NCBI GenBank assembly: GCA_905147135.1
Contig: LR990060.1
Coordinates: 15,082,001-15,146,000 of the forward strand
Direction of reading: 5' to 3'
DNA from: Blastobasis lacticolella
Taxonomy: Eukaryota > Arthropoda > Insecta > Lepidoptera > Blastobasidae
DNA length: 64,000 nt
The position numbers and the translations under genes were made by a program. Shown here piece by piece: positions 39,560 through 48,937 of this stretch. How positions within the stretch are numbered: the first letter of the stretch is position 1; each line of letters begins with the position of its first letter. Under the pieces are notes generated by a model. The model ran no database searches and had not been told where the DNA came from. It was given only the letters and a program-made list of their open reading frames with translations.

Positions 39560-40655
39560 CGTCAATGATTCTATAATAAATGTATTGCTGTGAACCCCAA
39601 AATAGGTTAGACTACCGAAGTCCCACTGAAAACCAGCGTCACGGCAACTGTGGTGGCATATGCTGAGTGTGGCCCCATTGCACTCTCCACATGGCACAGG
39701 TAGCGAGATTAGAGTATGCATTTTCTTTATTCTATGAACATTTTTTAATCTTGTGCCGTGTGTCTGAATTTTTTACTTCCTTCTTCCATTCCCTGGCCTC
39801 CCTCAGATACGTGCCAATAAATAATAAATAATCATCTTGGCGTTAATGTCTCTCGTGAAAATAAATACCTTTATTTGACATATAACTCGATTAAATAACA
39901 GATGAGAGTAGATTGTCACCATGGCATAGAAGGACCAGGGTGAGAATAGGCAACCCGTTTATTTTTTTCACAATTTTTATAAATAACAGATGAGGGAAGA
40001 TATTCTATGGTCGGAAACCAATAACAACTCTCAATTACACAACCATTGCAAATATTGCGCAGCCATCATTATTGCGCAATATTGAACATGCATACATTCG
40101 CCGATGGAAAGACAAACATAATATTGTGTTACCAACCCACTTACTATGATTATGATCGGGTAACGGCGCCCGTGATATAGATAAGAGTGAAAAGAAACTA
40201 TTTACAGATAAACACAAACACGTTGAATCATGAACTTGTTATCGGCTTTAAGAGCACGCTTCAACACACGCTACACAACCAAAAACTGTGCCACATAACA
40301 TTTTATTTACTGATACGTCGAGCGTATTGCGGGCGCCAAGCCAAGGTCAATGACACGGCTGGAACAGGTGATCGCGCGGCATAGCTCGCGCTGTGAGCGA
40401 GACTTTGTTTCTTTCTCTCAATATTAGGATGGAAGCGATAGCAGCGTTTATGTCGCGGCTTATTGTGCGCGGATGATGAGATGTTGGCGGTAATACACAT
40501 CGGTTCGGTTTCGAAGAGCGGCTTTCTGTGAATTCTCTACCATCTGTATTTCGGGAAATGACCGATGAACTATTTAATTTAGTGCCACCGTAATTTTGCA
40601 TGGTGGTGTATGGTGGTAGTTATTGGAGGTGTTCGTGCTATATGTATACTTCAAT
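39560..40655. other. Unassigned, comparatively low in repeats
   Basis: About 1.1 kb without a repeat family I recognise. 40320-40540 is richer in GC and carries minus-strand frames of 65 and 84 codons that overlap in different frames, with no conserved motif. If the window has an unannotated promoter or non-coding exon, this is a reasonable place, but there is no direct evidence. Confidence 0.3.
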
Positions 40656-40659
40656 TTTC

Positions 40660-40915
40660 TTTTTTTACCACAAAGGTGGCAAACAAGCTTACGGTCTGTT
40701 TAATGGTAAGCAGTCACCGCAGCCGTTTGCAATTCCAGGGGAATCACCCACGCGGTGCCGACCCCGTAAAAACCTTTTCACCCCTTTCTTGAAGAACTCC
40801 ATGTTGTACTCTCCAGGGAAAACCTCTCCAGGTAGTTCATTCCACAACCTTAGTGTGCGTGAGAAAATAGTTCCTTCTAACCGCACAGTTCGCTCCAAGG
40901 CGCAATTATTCTACT
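40660..40915 (-). pseudogene. LINE family D 3' end
   Basis: The minus strand encodes RTVRLEGTIFSRTLRLWNEL, GEVFPGEYNMEFFKKGVKRF and LRGRHRVGDSPGIAN, then the tail with cttgtttgccacctttgtgg. A 5'-truncated copy related to 58040-58215, 60765-60990 and 63310-63690. Confidence 0.8.
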
Positions 40916-40951
40916 CACTAAATATGTATTTACCAACACGTAGTATAAATA

Positions 40952-40957
40952 TAAAAA
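40952..40957 (-). terminator. Pol III T-run terminator
   Basis: Minus strand ttttt (40953-40957), four bases downstream of the tRNA 3' end; sufficient for Pol III termination in animals. Confidence 0.75.
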
Positions 40958-40960
40958 CAA

Positions 40961-41032
40961 TGCGTTGGCCGAGAATCGAACTCGGATCAACTGCTTGGAA
41001 GGCAACTATGCTGACCATTACACCACCAACGC
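40961..41032 (-). tRNA. tRNA-Gly-TCC: tRNA-Gly (anticodon TCC)
   Basis: A 72-base gene, minus strand. The acceptor stem GCGTTGG/CCAACGC pairs at all seven positions. The anticodon arm GTTGC-CTTCCAA-GCAGT has TCC centred. The T arm CCGAG-TTCGATT-CTCGG pairs perfectly, so its change from the usual CCGGG-type stem is compensated. The discriminator base is A and CCA is not encoded, as expected. A box (tggtgtaatgg) and B box (agttcgattct) are intact, and a T5 terminator follows. It reads GGA codons in cytosolic translation. The neighbours are LINE debris, with no body or tail of a SINE attached, which favours a real gene. Confidence 0.93.
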
Positions 41033-41152
41033 ATGTAACATTTACCACAGAAAACAACTGTCAGTTTTACGGATAACTGCTTGACAATGTTTATACAATT
41101 GGTTTCTAGTAACAGACAAAATAACACTACGTAACTTTATTATTATTTGTAT

Positions 41153-41412
41153 TGGCCGTGTGAGGTCCGGCAGAGTAGAATAGCACCAACCCCTTACACT
41201 CGTGGGTGTCGTACAAGACGACTATATGTTTTCGAGTCAAAAGGTCTGGAGTCTCCGTAGGCTGGAAAATAGGCAGCAGCGTTTTCCATTTCTATATTTA
41301 CAACACTGCGATCTCCAATCCGCCTGCCGGGCGTGGAGATTTTGGCAATATGTTCCCCTCTCATGGGAGAGGCCCTAAGTCCTGCAGTGGGCTGTGAGGG
41401 CTGTGATGATGA
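41153..41412 (+). repeat. Family A copy, full length, diverged
   Basis: Starts ggccgtgtgaggtccggcag; ends ggctgtgatgatgaa. It has caatccgcctgccgggcgtg in place of the usual caacccgcctgccaagcg block. Confidence 0.75.
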
Positions 41413-41689
41413 ACTTTATAATGACTTGTTGGCGTCATTGGCACGTTCTGCTAACCCAAATAGGTGCTAACTAGCCTAGCGGTATTGTATGGACCGGCCA
41501 GATGAGTCGTGCGATGCAGCGAAAGTGACTGCCTACCAAATTAAAGAAACACCGAAATCGGTCCAGTTATTATAGGAGCTACGACGACACAAAATCTGGT
41601 ACACAATGCGCACGTCAAACTTGTTGTCCATCTTTTTGAGTCGGAGGTAAAACCCTTCTAATCATTTTTTCCTTTTTTTAAGCTACGCA

Positions 41690-41850
41690 GTGAGAAACGA
41701 GCAGACACCCGATGGTAAGCAGTTACTGTCGCCCATAATATCTACGATTCATGCGTTTTGGTTGCAGGCAATAAAATGCAGAACCGAAGATGCGTTGTCA
41801 CTGTGAGGACTAAGATGAAATGCCACGTGCCTGTATTGTGCAATTTTCCA
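41690..41850 (-). repeat. Family K fragment
   Basis: gagaaacgagcagacacccg, gttgcaggcaataaaatgca and tgaggactaagatgaaatgc, the 3' half of K. Confidence 0.6.
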
Positions 41851-42239
41851 ATAGGTATCTAAAGCATTCCTAACCACTCACTAGATGGCGCCCCGACAAT
41901 TTTGGTAATTGATAATCGCTTGAAATCGGTTCTTAACAAACAGGATATAAACACTGGGTACGTTGTATTGGATAATATTGTATTTGTCAATAGTTTTCAA
42001 CCATTTTAGAGGTTGTAATAATAATGGAACATAGTGTCAACTTCTATAAATATTTCTTTTTACACTTCTTTCAACCTTTAACAGTTATGTTTATATTAAT
42101 AAACATTTTATTTTTAAAATTAGTTGGCTGCATGAAATCACTACCATCATCATACAGATTAAAAAAAGATTACCAAAATTGTAGGAGCGCCATCTATTGA
42201 TGCTTTTTGAAACCAACTATCAATACCTACTGGAAAGCT
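41851..42239. other. AT-rich interval, nothing firm
   Basis: A pair of short inverted phrases (gcgccccgacaattttggta near 41890 and taccaaaattgtaggagcgc near 42172) could bound an old ~300-bp DNA element. No ORF. Confidence 0.4.
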
Positions 42240-42365
42240 CCTCATTGCGCTGGCTACCTTTAAACCGGAACACAATAATGCAAGCCTTGTTGCTCGGCGC
42301 CAGAAATACATAAGACGGTGGTTCTCACCCAGGCGGACTCCTCAGGCTTGACAGAATCCTGCCAT
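42240..42365 (-). repeat. Family K fragment, uninterrupted junction
   Basis: Shows the K order without insertion: aaccggaacacaataatgca, cgccagaaatacataagacg, gtggttctcacccaggcg, cctcaggcttgacagaatcc. Useful as the empty-site reference for 4545-5050. Confidence 0.65.
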
Positions 42366-42524
42366 CTGACAAACTTCGAAAAAGCCAACTCACTCGTCAA
42401 TACCAAACATGCAGATTGGCTATCCTTTATTTCTACACAGATAAAACAAAGAACACCACAACGGAGTCCGACCATGGACTTATGTATGTTATGTGTGTTA
42501 TGGAGCATATGTAGGTCGGCCAAG

Positions 42525-42860
42525 CGGATGTTGACCGGTCGGGCGACCCAGATATCGCTGGATGGATGAAGTCCTGAAAGACCTGCACGCACTGGGCATC
42601 CTCGATTGACAGGAGATGGCGCAGGACAGGAAGAGGTTGCGATTTCTGGTCTCAGGGCCAAGATCCACTTTGGGTCGCCGAGCCAGCGCAGTAAGTTAGT
42701 ACTTTAAGACCTTAATAGATACTTAGATTGTGTCGACTGTCGATATCCTACTGTCATTGGCAGTTGTCCATAGTCTCTGCCTACCCCACCTGTGGGACAC
42801 AGGCGTGAGCTTTATGTATATATGTGTCAATGTATGTATTAACAGTTGTCTCCCGTATAC
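42525..42860 (+). pseudogene. LINE C-terminus and 3' UTR
   Basis: Encodes GRPRYRWMDEVLKDLHALGI then QEMAQDRKRLRFLVSGP, followed by aagatccactttgggtcgcc. The 3' UTR phrase catagtctctgcctacccca follows about 100 bp later. Stop and frameshift present. Confidence 0.65.
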
Positions 42861-42941
42861 TGTTTCATGTTTTATTTTACTTCTGAGAATTCGCACGGAC
42901 GTTAATACCAACTATTTTACTACTTATTTGTTTTGTGTCAG

Positions 42942-43071
42942 CAAACAGCAATACATACTACCTATAGAGATTCAGTTCCCCAAAAGGACGCTCTTTCAAA
43001 CAGACACGATGCCTCGTGGACACACCGACATAGCTACTCTTGAGAGTGTGAATTTAAAACAATGGTTATAA
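42942..43071 (+). CDS. Candidate terminal exon, unknown gene
   Basis: A pyrimidine-rich run and tttgtgtcag form a good acceptor, after which KQQYILPIEIQFPKRTLF and MPRGHTDIATLESVNLKQWL read to a TAA stop. The peptide looks coding and is not in a recognised repeat, but I know no family for it. No upstream exon with a matching phase was found. Confidence 0.28.
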
Positions 43072-43108
43072 TTTGTTTGAGTCTAAACTCTTCGAACGTT
43101 ATATCCTA

Positions 43109-43356
43109 TCATCACAACCCGTAACAGTCCACTGCAGGACTTAGGGCCTCGAAAGGGGAGGTTATTGCCATAATCTCCACGCTTGGCAGGCAGGTTGGAG
43201 ATCGCAGTGTTTAAATATAACAATGGAAAATGCTGCTGCCCATTTTCCAGATTACGGAGACTCTTGATCTTTCGCCTCGAAAACATCAGTCGCCTTGTAC
43301 GACACCCACGAGTGTAAGGGGTGGGCGCTATTCTACTCTGCCGGACACCACACGGC
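43109..43356 (-). repeat. Family A copy, near full length
   Basis: Has a ~10-bp internal deletion in the cccacgaaagggg block (gcctcgaaaggggaggttat). Otherwise complete. Confidence 0.8.
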
Positions 43357-43887
43357 ATCATATATACCCAGGCAGTTAATGAACTTCCTGGGCATATTTA
43401 CATAACCTTCGAAGAGTTTGTGTAAAGTCTACTTATTGAACTCTGTTTGAACATAATACAAAAGACATACGTTCCCCTGCTTTTTGCATCGGACAACATG
43501 AAGGACTTCCCGTGAACAGTTGACAATCTCGCTTTGCCTATTGCCTAGGGACCGACCAGAAAGCGGCCACCGTCGTCCAGGACAGATAATACTCGAAAAA
43601 TACACCTTGGAGTCTTGAAGATTCTTGAATAATGCCCATGAGGTTTCCGATATCAGTCCCTTCAACTGACGGGTGTCGTAAACTGTTTCGAGGCTATCTA
43701 GCCTGCAAGACTCGACACGCATCATCGACCTCATAAAAAACTTCAACCATATCGTCCCTTCCCATCAGATGCATCAGAGCAAGAGATAGAGTCAACAACT
43801 CCAGACCTAAAAAGTAATCTTTTGAACTATGCAACGGACTCTAGTGTGGTGTAATTACTTATACCATTAATATAATAACATAAACTA

Positions 43888-44144
43888 GTAGAGCTCGTCT
43901 AGTCTAAAATGACGCGCCCCACTACTTAGTTAGTTGATTTCGATGTGTGAGTGCAAATATTGATAACGACACTTCATCTGTGTGGGAACCAATGAACGAC
44001 GCGTGCTCCTACGTTTGAATCTTACCGGCAACTGAATGACCAATTACATCGCGATTTGTATAGGTATTGCGTCCATATTTTAAACTTGCTTGTGTGCGTT
44101 AATGCGATAGTGGGGCGCGTCATTTTAGATTAGACGAGCTCTAC
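43888..44144. mobile_element. MITE with ~37-bp TIRs
   Basis: Left arm gtagagctcgtctagtctaa ... gcgccccacta (43888-43924) and right arm 44108-44144 are inverted copies with two mismatches. Internal ~180 bp is AT-rich with no ORF. No target duplication was recognised. Confidence 0.8.
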
Positions 44145-44180
44145 CAGACGCTCCGTTTTGGCTGGACCCGTCGTCAGTTG

Positions 44181-44191
44181 CAGTCGATACT
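44181..44191 (+). repeat. Target-site duplication, left copy
   Basis: cagtcgatact, repeated exactly at 44594-44604 on the other side of the LINE insertion. The final T merges with the tail. Confidence 0.8.
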
Positions 44192-44593
44192 TTTTTTTAT
44201 TTTTTTTATTCGTATGGTAAAAATACAATATACGAGAAACACATTCAACTACAAATTTAAATCTTGCTTCGTCACTAAGGGTGATCAGGTCCTCCGGTGG
44301 GCCAGGGTAACTTGTGCTAGGGCATTCCGATAGTATGTGCCACATCGACTGAATTAGGGAACCGCAGGGACACTGGGGGGATCCACTCCATCCACAGCGG
44401 TGTTTGTAGGAGGCACAAAGGCCATGGCCCGTGCGTAGCCTATTCAAGTTGCACCAATCTCGCCTAGATAGATCAGATCCCTTTAGGTTGCTGCAAGGTA
44501 TTATCACATCTGAATTTTTTTCATACACAATAACCAAGTTCGGTTCTATGCGCGACTACAATTGAATTCGTCGTTCACGAGTGACGCAGCCAT
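44192..44593 (-). pseudogene. LINE family N: 5'-truncated insertion with 11-bp TSD
   Basis: The minus strand encodes DLSRRDWCNLNRLRTGHGLC, HRCGWSGSPQCPCGSLIQSM and WHILSECP, the CxC...H...C C-terminal module of a Jockey-type LINE. It ends in an A-rich tail (44192-44212). The intact duplication and long open frame indicate a recent insertion. The frame runs into the tail. Confidence 0.85.
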
Positions 44594-44604
44594 CAGTCGA
44601 TACT
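44594..44604 (+). repeat. Target-site duplication, right copy
   Basis: cagtcgatact, identical to 44181-44191. Confidence 0.8.
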
Positions 44605-44625
44605 AATCTTTACGGTATATAAATT

Positions 44626-44722
44626 AAAGTCGCTTTTGGGTGCGAGGGAGGTGGTCGGACGTCCGACCACCTCCCTCGCACGAACGGTCGAACCTGAATC
44701 AATCCAAAAACGACTTTATTTT
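44626..44722. repeat. Palindrome with 42-bp perfect core
   Basis: The core 44640-44681 is two 21-bp arms with no loop (…gtggtcggac|gtccgaccac…). Outside it, aaagtcgcttttgg (left) and ccaaaaacgacttt (right) extend the symmetry imperfectly. Could be a tiny MITE or a hairpin-prone site. Confidence 0.85.
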
Positions 44723-45107
44723 GCAACTGAGGTTGGTCCAGCCGGGTCTCATAAGTAGGCAAGAAACCAACGCACCAAACTTAACTAAAGCAGCTATAAT
44801 TAGATTTATCGATCATTCAACAGATTAAAATAATACCTACCTATACTTACTGTTCGTCGTGAAAAGGTATTTTACACTTTAGTTAGAGACGCTGTTTCCA
44901 AGTACCAACGATTCCATAGCAGCAGGGATTTTCCTATATTACGTTTGTGATGTGTTAAAATTAATTGTCAATGAATCGCTGATATTGTGTATCACAGTCT
45001 ATATAGGTAAGATATAAATGTGGTTGTCTTTGCATACTTACAATTTTCTTAGTCTATAACAGGTTTTAGCCTCTTTCACACCTAGCGGAGAGTATTGACA
45101 CTACTTT

Positions 45108-45148
45108 CGTGTGTTCTGTGGTATTATAACAATACCACAGAACACACG
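45108..45148. repeat. Perfect hairpin, 18-bp arms, 5-nt loop
   Basis: cgtgtgttctgtggtatt - ataac - aataccacagaacacacg. There is no T-run right after it and no gene context. Confidence 0.85.
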
Positions 45149-45254
45149 ATATACGAATATACGATTTCTCTATTCGAGATTTTAAATTTAAACCCCCGAC
45201 GAATGTTATAAGTTTGACCAACACTCATTTTTGGGTCGCTGCGTCATCATAGTA

Positions 45255-45345
45255 AGTAAGTATGCTCCATCTTCGGCAGCATAGTCACTTACCAACAGGT
45301 GAGATGGCGGTCAAAAGTCTGTCTTGTAAATTATAAAAAAATTTA
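45255..45345 (+). mobile_element. LINE family E tail fragment
   Basis: tgctccatcttcggcagcat, cttaccaacaggtgagatgg and cggtcaaaagtctgtcttgt correspond to the 3' end of family E. Confidence 0.55.
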
Positions 45346-45373
45346 AAAAATAGGTAGGTTATAATTATAGTTT

Positions 45374-45630
45374 GGCCGTGTGGTGTCCGGCAGAGTAGAA
45401 TAGCACCAACCCCTTCACTCTTGGGTGTCGTACAAGGCGACTAATGTTTTCGAGGCAAAAGATCAAGAGTCTCCGTAGTCTGGAAAATGGGCAGCAGCAG
45501 TTTCCATTGTTATATTTAAACACTGCGATCTCCAACCCGCCTGCCAAGCGTGGAGATTATGGCAATAACCTCCCCTTTCGTGGGAGAGGCCCTAAGTCCT
45601 GCAATGGACTGTTACGGGCTGTGAAGATGA
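45374..45630 (+). repeat. Family A copy, full length
   Basis: Complete and close to the family consensus; tail gtgaagatgaa in place of gtgatgatgaa. Confidence 0.8.
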
Positions 45631-45639
45631 ATTATAGTT

Positions 45640-46105
45640 TGATCTATCTTTGAATGTGCGGAGGTGTGTCTATCTGTGGCTTCCAAAGCGATGGACGGAT
45701 TCGACGCGGTTTTCTTTATTTCAAAAGCAGTTTAATCGAGATCGGTTTAGCCGTTTAGAAATATTTGAGAGCCTAAACTTGTTTGGGGTTTTCCGATCAG
45801 ACGTATTTCTGTCGGTTAGTTTATTTCAAGGTTCATCGCTGCCCTATATGTATATTTCACACACTGCAAACTATTTTTAGCAAGTCAACAAACTCTGCTC
45901 CACTCTGACGTAGCAAGGTGAACGCCATGAATGAACACGTACCGACAAGCCCAGGCACTGTTGATAACAGATAACGGTTGGTACAACTACATTCGGGGTG
46001 TTTAACCATGAAATCTTACAACGTGTCTGTGTAAGTAAGGAAAATTGGCGAGATGTTTCGAGAAAAGGTATGTAGGTATGTGTCTCGTCCTTTATTTCGG
46101 TGAGA
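45640..46105. other. Old Helitron-like or unassigned DNA
   Basis: ggacggattcgacgcggttt and gatcggtttagccgtttaga at 45690-45760 resemble Helitron/SINE-type phrases seen near 34480 and 63030. No boundaries can be set. Confidence 0.35.
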
Positions 46106-46107
46106 CT

Positions 46108-46500
46108 TCATCATCATCATCATCATCATATCAGCCCGAAGACTGCTGGGCATAGGCCTCCCCAAGAGATCTCCACAAAGACCGGTCCTGTGCTTTCCGC
46201 ATCCAGCTGGTACCTGCGTTCCTTACCAGGTCGTCGGTCCACCTTGTAGGAGGCCTACCCACGCTGCGTCTACCGGTACGTGGTCGCCACTCGAGAACTT
46301 TACTGCCCCATCGGCCATCTGTTCTTCGAGCTATGTGCCCTTGATGTATGTGCCGGCGAGACTTGGCGATGACAATTCCGTGACACCAGATATTGTGACT
46401 TGATCGCTTGCTCTCTTTCACTTCTTCGTGTTCTTCATCAGTATTTTTCTGCCCGAATTTGTATATATGCCTCCCCCAGCCCTTTCCGAACGTCAACAAA
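46108..46500 (-). pseudogene. RTE-like LINE C-terminal fragment, 122-codon ORF
   Basis: The minus strand encodes GHIARRTDGRWGSKVLEW, TGRRSVGRPPTRWTDDLVR and RKAQDRSLWRSLGEAYAQQ, the conserved C-terminus of RTE-clade LINEs, and ends with an (ATG)n-type tail at 46108-46130. RT and endonuclease domains are missing. It faces the plus-strand fragment 46604-46873. Confidence 0.8.
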
Positions 46501-46603
46501 ACTTACAAATATTGAAAACGACAACTTCAAAATACGAATTTGAGTTACAAGTTATTTAGAACGATCAGTATAGTTTTTTTAGTAACATTTGAACATAACA
46601 GCG

Positions 46604-46873
46604 AACCAAGGTCACCGACATAGGTCTAAGGATTGCCAGACTGAAGTGGCAGTGGGCAGGGCACATAGCTCGAAGAACAGATGGCCGATGGGGCAGTAAA
46701 GTTCTCGAGTGGCGACCACGTACCGGTAGACGTAGCGTGGGTAGGCCTCCTACAAGGTGGACCGACGACCTGGTAAGGATCGCAGGTACCAGCTGGATGC
46801 GGAAAGCACAGGACCGGTCTTTGAGGAGATCTCTTGGGGAGGCCTATGCCCAGCAGTCTGGCTGATATGATGA
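46604..46873 (+). pseudogene. RTE-like LINE C-terminal fragment
   Basis: gcgaaccaaggtcaccgaca through the coding phrases for LRIARLKWQWAGHIARRTDG and GRRSVGRPPTRWTDDL-like sequence to the tail ctgatatgatgaa. Inverted relative to 46108-46500. Confidence 0.8.
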
Positions 46874-47045
46874 ACATAACAATTTTGCAGCTCATATTAC
46901 ATTCAACATCTGACATATATTTTATTCCAAGAGTGCTGTGTTATATCCTACTTTACGTACCTATTCTTAGTCATTCATAATTTTCGCCATTTAGGTTTAA
47001 TTTTCGTATAAGTACATAACTTAACGCCGTTCGGTTTATTTAATA

Positions 47046-47231
47046 CTAGCAGCCGCCCCGGCTTCGCACGGGTACCGCTACGGGTACACGGGTATATAGC
47101 CTATGTCACCCGGGGATAGTGTAGCTTCCCAACGGTGAAAGAATTTTTGAAATCGGTCGAGTAGTTTCGAAGACTATTCAATACAAACAAACAAAAAATC
47201 AAACCTTTCCTCTTTATAATATTAGTATAGA
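47046..47231 (-). mobile_element. Helitron-like element with canonical ends
   Basis: Minus sense: 5' TCTATACTAATATTATAAAG, body with actcgaccgatttcaaaaat, 3' gccggggcggctgCTAG. It is flanked by A on the 5' side and T on the 3' side, as expected for Helitron insertion into AT. Non-autonomous: no Rep/helicase. Confidence 0.75.
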
Positions 47232-47250
47232 TTAAAGTATCTGTATAATA

Positions 47251-47400
47251 TAGGTTTTAAGACTTTCGTGGTTATTCACTACACTTTCACTACACATGTT
47301 ATCGGGTTTGTTACCACGGTTAGTATTGTTTTTACCTCGATATTACCCGTCGAATACTAACCGTGGTAACAAGCCCGGTAACATGTGTAGTGAAAGTATC
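47251..47400. mobile_element. Hairpin MITE, 45-bp arms
   Basis: Arms 47283-47327 and 47353-47397 are inverted with two mismatches (ccacggttagtatt / aatactaaccgtgg), separated by 25 nt. A related, decayed copy lies at 38000-38150, showing it is a mobile family. Confidence 0.8.
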
Positions 47401-48107
47401 TCTATAATTGCCATAAAGGCAGACTGCTCACACATGACAGAGTCCTACCACCTGACACTAGTGTTCCAAAACACATCTAGATGTGTTTTGGAATTGTCCC
47501 ATTATACCAGGTTCGTGTTTCGGGGAAAAAGAGACGAGAGTCTGAGGCCTTGGGTTGTGGGCTCATTTGAATTCAATAATCGTTTCGTCCCGCGGCGGGC
47601 CAAAACCAGACCGAACTGCCTAAACCCTAGGTTGACTTGGGCCTAAGAGACCGTAGAGCTCCATACTTCAGTATTGGTGTCAATAACCAAAAAAGTGTGT
47701 TTTACACTTTGATGCAACGGTATTTCCATTAATTAGGTATATAATAATTTTGCGTTCGGAAATTTTTATTAACGATATAATTATCTTCATAGCAGCAAAA
47801 ACGGAATGGAAAAGTAATGACCAATTATAGGCATTGATTCATAATCACCAGTTCTTCGTACTATTGCTATTTGATAAAATTTAATGTTATGTAATACTAT
47901 GTACCTTAGGAATATCAGCTGATTATTTGCTCTATCAGAATAGCTAGTATTCGCTTTTCTAGATAAGATAATAACCGGTATTATCATCTATTCGAAATTA
48001 CTTATCTGTGCTTCGTTCAAGCGTTTATCATCATTAATCATAACCTACTTTTACATGGTCTGCGAATAATTTATGCTGATTGTGATAATATGGCCGTATC
48101 TAGCTAG
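47401..48107. other. Unassigned AT-rich interval
   Basis: One short inverted pair (aaaacacatctagatgtgtttt, 47468-47489) and nothing else recognised. Confidence 0.4.
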
Positions 48108-48362
48108 GTGTGGTGTCCGGCAGAGTAGAGTAGCACCAACCCCTTACACTCATGGGTGTCGTACAAGGCGACTAATGTTTTCGAGGCAAAAGATCTAGAG
48201 TCTCTATAGACTGGAAAATGGGCAGCAGCGTTTTCCATTGTTATATTTATAACACTGCGATTCCCAACCCGCCTGCCGAGCGTGGAGATTATGGCAGTAA
48301 CCTCCTCATTTGTGGGAGAGGCCCTTAGTCCTGCAGTGGACTGTTATGGGCTGTGATGATGA
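48108..48362 (+). repeat. Family A copy, full length
   Basis: Begins ggtgtggtgtccggcagagt, slightly trimmed at the 5' tip; ends gggctgtgatgatgatc. Confidence 0.75.
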
Positions 48363-48461
48363 TCCGTATTGTGGTAAAATTGTGTTGTCAATAGATATCC
48401 GCACTTTAAGGAGTGTTGGTGGCCGAATGGTTAAGGTATTTATTTATTTTTTTGTCTTAAC

Positions 48462-48505
48462 GATTCACTTAACGTCACTTATACTTAAGTGACGTTAAGT
48501 GAATC
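48462..48505. repeat. Perfect hairpin, 19-bp arms, 6-nt loop
   Basis: gattcacttaacgtcactt - atactt - aagtgacgttaagtgaatc. One arm overlaps the edge of the LINE ORF1-like fragment. Confidence 0.8.
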
Positions 48506-48760
48506 CTTTACAGTGTCCAGACAAGTAAGACTATTTTCGATGTGACAAATTCTAGTGTTGTGCTCATCTAAAGTGGAACCAGTGAATTCGCAGGATGCCT
48601 TGAGATCACTGAGCTCACTATTAGCTGCGGGAAGTCGATAAGTTGACGTTTGATATCCCGTATTTCTTTGAGGATAGTATCTAGAGATGCCACACTCGGT
48701 GAGGACGGCTGTCGGCACTGAGAGCACTTCCACGCCGCTCTGCGCTCAGAACCGAGCTTA
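48500..48760 (-). pseudogene. LINE ORF1-like fragment (PHD-type end plus coiled coil)
   Basis: The minus strand reads RRAAWKCSQCRQPSSPS, then SLDTILKEIRDIKRQLIDF, and after a frame change LSDLKASCEFTGSTLDEHN and RICHIENSLTCLDTVK. This WKC..CR end of a PHD-like finger followed by a coiled coil is typical of ORF1-like proteins of insect LINEs. Truncated at both ends. Confidence 0.55.
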
Positions 48761-48921
48761 CGATAGCCTTTAACTGAAGTTAACTGAACAGGAATCTAAT
48801 CTATATAGTCTAGAATATAGTCTATTTCTATAGATATGCATAGACAGCACAGCGCCGGCCTGAGGCTCACCTGGCTTAACAATATGAACAGATGAATAGT
48901 ATCAGGCGGTTATCGCTTTCC

Positions 48922-48926
48922 ATCAG
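48922..48926 (+). repeat. Target-site duplication, left copy
   Basis: atcag within the family J tail ctttccatcag; repeated at 51290-51294. Confidence 0.55.
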
Positions 48927-48937
48927 ACGGTTATCGG

